Of a stretch of DNA of 35,261 bases, positions 30,945 to 35,261 are shown piece by piece; positions within the stretch are counted from its first letter, which is position 1, and each line of letters opens with the position of its first letter. Origin of the DNA: Clostridia bacterium (GTDB taxonomy: Bacteria; Bacillota; Clostridia; DUPQ01); the NCBI GenBank assembly GCA_016929655.1, contig JAFGIJ010000193.1, positions 1-35,261 on the forward strand. Direction: 5' to 3'. The notes below the pieces were generated by a model that worked only from the letters and a program-made list of their open reading frames with translations, had not been told where the DNA came from and did no database searches. The translations under genes were made by a program, and so were the position numbers.

Positions 30945-32324
30945 TCATTGTCCGGTTGGCAGGTTTACTTTGAAAGTTGTTCCTGTTTCATCCTTTGTTG
31001 TCACTGTAATTGTTCCCTTATGTTTCAACACTATTTCCCTGGCTATTGATAAACCCAGACCAACACCGACGCTTCGGTCTCTGGAAACATCACCCCTGTA
31101 AAATCGATTGAATATTTTCCCCAGATCTTCTTTTTTGATTCCCGGCCCATAATCCGAAACAGATATAGCTACACAGTCGTTTTCATCATATGCAGAAATT
31201 ATGATTTCAGACTGTTCAGGCGTGTATTTCATGGCGTTGTCAATGAGTATTCTTATGCACTGCTTGATTCGGTTGCAATCCCCATTTAAAACAAGACCTT
31301 CAACAATTTCTTCTTTCAATGTGTGACGGTTTTTATCCAGAATAAGAGTTTCCCTTATGATGTCTGAAAGCACATCAGACAAATTGAAGTAAGTCATTTC
31401 GTATATGATTGTATTGGCATCACTTGAACTTAGAAAGAGAAGACCATTTGTAATTTGTTTCATATTTATTGTTTCTGCTGCTATTGCCTCTATTGATTCA
31501 TCAAGGATTTTTTCATCTGCCTTTCCCCATCTTTTAAGCATATTGGCATAACCGTCAATTATTGAAATTGGAGTCCTCAACTCATGTGATGCATCTGATA
31601 AGAATAAACGCTGTCTGTCATATGCTTGCTGAATCCGATCCAACATATTATTAAAGGTAATACACAAATCCTTAAGCTCATCTTCTACATCATTGACATC
31701 AAGTCGTAGACTCATACTATTTTCATTGATATTCTCCGCAAGAACCGTAAGGTCTTTAATCGGTTTCAATGCTTTTTTGGTCTGCCTGCTTCCATATATC
31801 AGCAATCCGGCCATAGCAGCTGAGTATATGCCTAACAGATATATTATTGTTAAAAAGAAAATGGTTCCAATTGATGTTTCTTTTAAATAATTGCCCATAT
31901 TGAAATTAACAAAAAATATTCCGTTGCCTTCTTCCGGTGGTAAGTCTACTGTTATAAGCATTGTACCGTTCTGAATAAATGACCGGATTCTTGAAGGCAG
32001 ATTGTTGGAAGTTATCTCGTTTCCGGAAGGTATCATCAAGCCAGAGGTTTCTGCATACTTATAAACAGTTTTGTTATAGTACAGGATTCCCTTTGACATT
32101 ATGTGTTCTTCGTAAACCTTTAGAATATATTCTTTGTCAAATTCCTGTGATCTTCTCATCATCGGATAGTAGATACCGGAAAAATCATTCTTTATATCCC
32201 TGAATATATAATGGTTGTATATCATAAGGAAACCAATGAACAATACAAGGAATATGACTGTGATTATTGCTGCATATCTATTGATCAGATTCCTGCTAAG
32301 TGACTTTTTTCTGTTTCTATTCAT
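30945..32324 (-). CDS. Sensor histidine kinase
   Basis: A 459-residue membrane kinase. Two membrane segments (about residues 17-37 and 155-180) enclose an extracellular sensor domain of ~115 residues. A HAMP domain, HisKA with FLSDASHELRTPISII (phosphoacceptor His) and an ATPase domain with DNAMKY, DYGPGI and GVGLGLSIA follow. It is the partner of the OmpR-type regulator encoded just upstream. The start at 32324 gives an 8-base overlap with the regulator gene and a reasonable distance to AAGGG; an ATG at 32333 is possible but too close to that site. The lipoprotein gene follows at once. Confidence 0.92.
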   Translation of the reverse strand: MNRNRKKSLSRNLINRYAAIITVIFLVLFIGFLMIYNHYIFRDIKNDFSGIYYPMMRRSQEFDKEYILKVYEEHIMSKGILYYNKTVYKYAETSGLMIPSGNEITSNNLPSRIRSFIQNGTMLITVDLPPEEGNGIFFVNFNMGNYLKETSIGTIFFLTIIYLLGIYSAAMAGLLIYGSRQTKKALKPIKDLTVLAENINENSMSLRLDVNDVEDELKDLCITFNNMLDRIQQAYDRQRLFLSDASHELRTPISIIDGYANMLKRWGKADEKILDESIEAIAAETINMKQITNGLLFLSSSDANTIIYEMTYFNLSDVLSDIIRETLILDKNRHTLKEEIVEGLVLNGDCNRIKQCIRILIDNAMKYTPEQSEIIISAYDENDCVAISVSDYGPGIKKEDLGKIFNRFYRGDVSRDRSVGVGLGLSIAREIVLKHKGTITVTTKDETGTTFKVNLPTGQ

Positions 32325-33003
32325 CAATCTCATCCCTTCTGATCAAATAGCCAAACCCTCTGGAAGTTTTGATTATTTCAGTACCAAACCGTTGATCAAT
32401 CTTGCTTCTCAGATATGAAATATATACATCAACAATATTTGTTTCACCAAAAAAATCATATCCCCATACGTTTTCAATGATTTCATCCCTGCTTAAAATA
32501 GTTCCTGAATTTTCCAGCAGGAATACAAGTAATTTATACTCTGTTCCGGTTAATTCAATTTGGAAATCTTTGTACATTACACTATGACAGCTTCTGTCGA
32601 CAGTGAGAGGGCCGTTTTTCAGAACTACACCAATTTCCTTGTTTCTATTGCGTCTCCCAATTGATCTTATTCGTGCAAATATCTCCTCTATAGCAAAAGG
32701 TTTTGTAATATAGTCATCAGCACCGGCATCAAGACCAGTTACCTTATCAGAAATGTCATCCTTTGCCGTGAGTATTATTATCGGAATTTCTGATGTTTTC
32801 CTTATTCTTCTGCAAAGCTCAATACCGTTAATTCCGGGAAGCATAATATCCATTATTATTAGATCAAATGATTCCTTCTCTGCTTTTTCAAATCCATTGC
32901 CACCATCGTATGCAATTGAAATATCATAACCCCCGTGTTCAAGCTCCAGTTGAAGGAATCTAACAAGCTTTCTATCATCTTCAACAAGCAATATCTTGTT
33001 CAT
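32317..33003 (-). CDS. OmpR/PhoB-family response regulator
   Basis: A 228-residue regulator. The receiver domain has the acidic pocket VEDD, phosphoacceptor Asp52 in IIMDIMLPG and the conserved Lys in ILTAKDD. The C-terminal winged helix contains ELTGTEYKLLVFLLEN and VDVYISYLRSKID, the recognition region of OmpR-type proteins. It starts one base after the UBA-like gene. It probably binds the tandem 11-bp repeat upstream of the operon (33552-33570), giving autoregulation. Confidence 0.93.
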   Translation of the reverse strand: MNKILLVEDDRKLVRFLQLELEHGGYDISIAYDGGNGFEKAEKESFDLIIMDIMLPGINGIELCRRIRKTSEIPIIILTAKDDISDKVTGLDAGADDYITKPFAIEEIFARIRSIGRRNRNKEIGVVLKNGPLTVDRSCHSVMYKDFQIELTGTEYKLLVFLLENSGTILSRDEIIENVWGYDFFGETNIVDVYISYLRSKIDQRFGTEIIKTSRGFGYLIRRDEIDE

Positions 33004-33004
33004 C

Positions 33005-33496
33005 TCAATCCCTCACTATAATCCTAAGAACACCATCAGTTTCTTCTACTTCGTATTCCTTGTCTTGAGTCATTGTATCTTCTCTGGGTTTCCTTACCAA
33101 ACTAACCGTCCCTTCTTTTTCTCGGTTCGTAATGAGTACTTCCAGATGAAGAATTATAATTACAATGAGAGCTGTCAACACCGCAATTAATAAGTATCTA
33201 AGGATATAGTAATATGAGCTATCTTTAAGTAATAGATAAGCCAGAATTGCCAGAAACCATAAAGGAATACGCAGAAATGTCATTTTCTTTCCCCTGACAA
33301 TAAGCTTGTATTGCACTATTCCATAGAACCATTTCAATACTTTCAAAAACGCCGAGTTGCTTCGCTTAAAGTATGCCTGTATTGCTATATTAGGATCATC
33401 GTTCGATTTTTGAAATAGTTTCTCAGCTTTTTCAAAGTTAATTCCTGTTTTCTTCATTATTAGCTTGATTTGAGAAATTCTATTGGAATCTTCCAT
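33005..33496 (-). CDS. Small membrane protein with UBA-like N-terminus (DUF4342-like)
   Basis: A 163-residue protein. The N-terminal ~45 residues (IKLIMKKTGINFEKAEKLFQKSNDDPNIAIQAYF, given here as two adjoining pieces: IKLIMKKTGINFEKAE and KLFQKSNDDPNIAIQAYF) form a three-helix UBA-like motif as in DUF4342. Two hydrophobic segments follow near residues 75-118, then a charged C-terminal tail ending in DGVLRIIVRD. The start at 33496 follows GGAGGAGACTA and is preferred to a longer frame at 33550. It is the first gene of the operon with the response regulator, kinase and lipoprotein. It may modulate the signalling pathway at the membrane, which is inference from position only. Confidence 0.65.
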   Translation of the reverse strand: MEDSNRISQIKLIMKKTGINFEKAEKLFQKSNDDPNIAIQAYFKRSNSAFLKVLKWFYGIVQYKLIVRGKKMTFLRIPLWFLAILAYLLLKDSSYYYILRYLLIAVLTALIVIIILHLEVLITNREKEGTVSLVRKPREDTMTQDKEYEVEETDGVLRIIVRD

Positions 33497-33527
33497 TAGT
33501 CTCCTCCAAATTTTAGTACAGTTATAT

Positions 33528-33570
33528 TCTATACCAAAAAAATTGACCATACATTAGAATAGCATTAGAA
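33528..33570 (-). promoter_or_regulatory. Operon promoter with tandem 11-bp regulator-binding repeat
   Basis: On the minus strand TTCTAATG occurs twice (33570-33563 and 33559-33552) with an 11-base period, the classical spacing of OmpR/PhoB-family sites. A TATAGA -10 with TGG in front (33533-33528) lies downstream, and the repeat covers the expected -35 position. This is the arrangement of an activator-dependent promoter. Confidence 0.6.
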
Positions 33571-33612
33571 ATGCAATATTACTTACCATATACATCATCT
33601 GTCACGATTTAC

Positions 33613-33647
33613 TTAAATATGCCCTATTGTCATTATAGGATATTTAA
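33613..33647. terminator. Hairpin after the GH78 gene
   Basis: TTAAATAT (33613-33620) pairs with ATATTTAA (33640-33647), and CCTAT (33623-33627) with ATAGG (33635-33639), with a two-base bulge. It lies 14 bases after the GH78 stop. No long T-run follows on the minus strand, so it is a possible but atypical terminator. Confidence 0.45.
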
Positions 33648-33661
33648 ATTTTCCGGACTAA

Positions 33662-35261
33662 TTACAACTTAACTAGATTGAGTTTTCCCTGGTTGTTGTA
33701 AATTGCCTTTATCCTATATCCGTTCACATGGAATGTACACTCAAAATCCCCAAGCTTTTCTATGTACTGTCTGTCGGATTTGAATCCATTCCATCCGGGT
33801 TTTGAAGGTTCAATCCCAAGAAAATCCTCTATGAGCAAAGGTATCGGCGCACTTGCCCACGGGTGACAGAGGCTGGTATTCCATTTATATTCCTTGTCCC
33901 AGACTTCAAAGCAAGTGGTTGCTCCCTGTTTCAGCATGGTCCCCCAGGAGAATCTTTCATCGGATGTAATAAGTTCAAAAGCAAGATTGTGACGATTGTT
34001 TTTACATAGTGCTTTTAGCAGGAAATAAGCAATATATACCCCGCAGTTCAATTTCTTTTTCTCAATCAACTTTATGATTTCAGGAACACTTTCTTCAGGA
34101 GCAACACCAAAATACAAGGGTAGAATATTTGAGTGGAGGGCTGTATGATTGCTTTCCACTGTATCGGTGAAAAGTTTCTTCTCCTTATCATAAAAAGCAT
34201 CAATATATGCGTTGACGGTTCTTTTAGTATCATATTTACTTTTCATTCCAAGGATGTCATATATTTCATCCATAGATTTTAATCCGCAAATATAGAATAT
34301 GTTGGCAACATTATGCGTTCCGGTGGTTTTACCCCTTTCAAGGTTGTACTCATATCCGTCTGAGAAATCATATGGATTCCTGGGCCAGTCGACCAGATGA
34401 AGTTCGTTTGTTATATCGTACAGCAAACCATCCCTGTCATATTGACTGTAATAGTCCATCATGGTTTCGCTGTATGGTAGCATCTCCCTGAGAAATTCAA
34501 TGTCTCCGCTATGCTTGTAATAGAATAGAAGATTCAGCGGGAATTGAAAAGAGTAGTCGACCAGGCTGTTTATGTAGTGATTTAAGGTTGTTGTCTGTAT
34601 TGCCTTGGTATAGTAAGTTGATTCAGCAAATCCCATCAGCGCCCTTTTCATAATTGTCAATTCACCTGTCAGATAAAAATGACTCTGCCCGGTGACTGTC
34701 ATATCTCCGAGGTAAAGGCCTTTTTCTCTGGTAGGGCAGTCTAGGCTGCCTTCCTGGGTCCCTGTCCTGACTCCGTTTTTACATATATTCCATATCCCGT
34801 TATATCTTTCATTTTCTGATGAAAATTCCGTGCTTTTATAATTAAACGGATAGTTCCGTGCAGACATGCGGAGATTTCTCACAGATACACCGTCTGGAAC
34901 TTTGAGTTCGATATACCGGAAAGCCATGTAGTCAAAGTAGTCCGGAGATTCCCATCCCCTGCCCGACAAAGTAAAAGTCTGGCGGTAATAGCAATTGCAT
35001 CTCATGTCAAATCTAGCGTGTCCGTTTTCATCCAATTCCTCGGCGCAGAGAACCTCAATGATATCCCCTTCATTTCCCATGGCTTCAAATACCACATTGC
35101 CTGTATATTCGCAGCCAAGGTCGTAGAGAACCGAATTATCTTCCATAATCTTTGATTCAAAAGGTTCAACTGTATAGAACTGCAGTCTCTTTGAAACCTG
35201 TTTTCTGAATATATGGTCATTGTTTTCTTTTATGGAAGAATTTTCCCATGCTGAATCATCA
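33662..35261 (-). CDS. GH78 alpha-L-rhamnosidase-like protein, 5' end outside the window
   Basis: At least 532 residues of a glycoside hydrolase family 78-type enzyme. The frame stays open from 35146 to the window edge (AWENSSIKENNDHIF and following residues), so the N-terminus is missing and the ATG at 35146 is internal. A beta-sandwich part (YDLGCEYTGNVVFEAMGNEG) precedes the (alpha/alpha)6 barrel. The acid-rich motif DCPTREKGLYLGD corresponds to the GH78 DCPxR-x-E region with the general acid, and GATTCFEVWDKE carries the likely general base Glu. CHPWASAP is also typical. The enzyme would release terminal L-rhamnose. Whether a signal peptide exists cannot be seen. The strongest alternative is a related GH78-like hydrolase of other specificity. 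Confidence 0.8.
   Translation of the reverse strand, partial: DDSAWENSSIKENNDHIFRKQVSKRLQFYTVEPFESKIMEDNSVLYDLGCEYTGNVVFEAMGNEGDIIEVLCAEELDENGHARFDMRCNCYYRQTFTLSGRGWESPDYFDYMAFRYIELKVPDGVSVRNLRMSARNYPFNYKSTEFSSENERYNGIWNICKNGVRTGTQEGSLDCPTREKGLYLGDMTVTGQSHFYLTGELTIMKRALMGFAESTYYTKAIQTTTLNHYINSLVDYSFQFPLNLLFYYKHSGDIEFLREMLPYSETMMDYYSQYDRDGLLYDITNELHLVDWPRNPYDFSDGYEYNLERGKTTGTHNVANIFYICGLKSMDEIYDILGMKSKYDTKRTVNAYIDAFYDKEKKLFTDTVESNHTALHSNILPLYFGVAPEESVPEIIKLIEKKKLNCGVYIAYFLLKALCKNNRHNLAFELITSDERFSWGTMLKQGATTCFEVWDKEYKWNTSLCHPWASAPIPLLIEDFLGIEPSKPGWNGFKSDRQYIEKLGDFECTFHVNGYRIKAIYNNQGKLNLVKL

Noticed and set aside
35002-35220. Separate small minus-strand gene at the window edge
   Set aside because: It overlaps the GH78 frame, which remains open to the window end with family-like sequence.

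Overview
The window looks like chromosomal DNA of an anaerobic, fermentative member of the Clostridia (Bacillota). Base composition is moderately AT-rich and Shine-Dalgarno sites of the GGAGG/GGGGG type are strong. Several genes or sites are typical of this class: a Rex-like operator before a trimeric NADH-linked [FeFe] hydrogenase, a ykkC-family riboswitch, DUF4860 pilin-like genes, an anaerobic sulfatase-maturating enzyme and several lipoproteins. No tRNA, rRNA, transposase, phage gene or CRISPR array was seen.

Layout. 1-4.4 kb (+): a guanine deaminase-like gene, a large lipoprotein with MORN-type repeats and a Cys-rich DUF6144-like protein, closed by an unusual tandem and palindromic repeat. 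4.5-7.3 kb (-): an ATPase plus two ABC-2-type permeases, preceded by a leader that carries a ykkC-family riboswitch with its own promoter and terminator. 7.4-9.9 kb: a DUF4129-type membrane protein (-) and a PrcB-like lipoprotein (+). 9.9-14.9 kb (+): Rex-like box, promoter, structured leader, then hydC-hydB-hydA, a perfect-stem terminator and pfkA with its own palindromic operator. 14.9-19.2 kb (-): eight overlapping genes of an Mrp/Mbh-type cation/proton antiporter, in the order of archaeal MbhA-H, including one gene that appears to start at ATT.

19.2-23.4 kb (-): an anaerobic sulfatase-maturating radical SAM enzyme and two Cys-type sulfatases. 23.4-27.6 kb (-): a type IV pilus-like cluster (pilT, pilC and four pilin-like genes) without PilB or a prepilin peptidase. 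27.7-29.3 kb (+): a divergent sialidase-fold protein. 29.3-33.5 kb (-): a UBA-like membrane protein, response regulator, histidine kinase and solute-binding-like lipoprotein, with a tandem 11-bp repeat at the promoter. 33.7 kb to the end (-): a GH78 alpha-L-rhamnosidase-like gene cut by the window edge.

How it fits together. The centre is an energy block: glycolysis (PFK) makes NADH, HydABC disposes of it as H2 under a Rex-like control, and the antiporter handles Na+/H+ gradients. Around it are glycan-processing enzymes without visible signal peptides (sulfatases with their activase, a sialidase-like protein, a rhamnosidase-like protein), which suggests that sulfated or decorated oligosaccharides are processed in the cytoplasm. 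The most notable items are the ykkC-family riboswitch before an exporter, the MbhA-H antiporter without a hydrogenase module or the large MrpA domain, the compact HydB, the ATT-initiated mrpC and a small family of CCYTGGGAT-cored palindromes.
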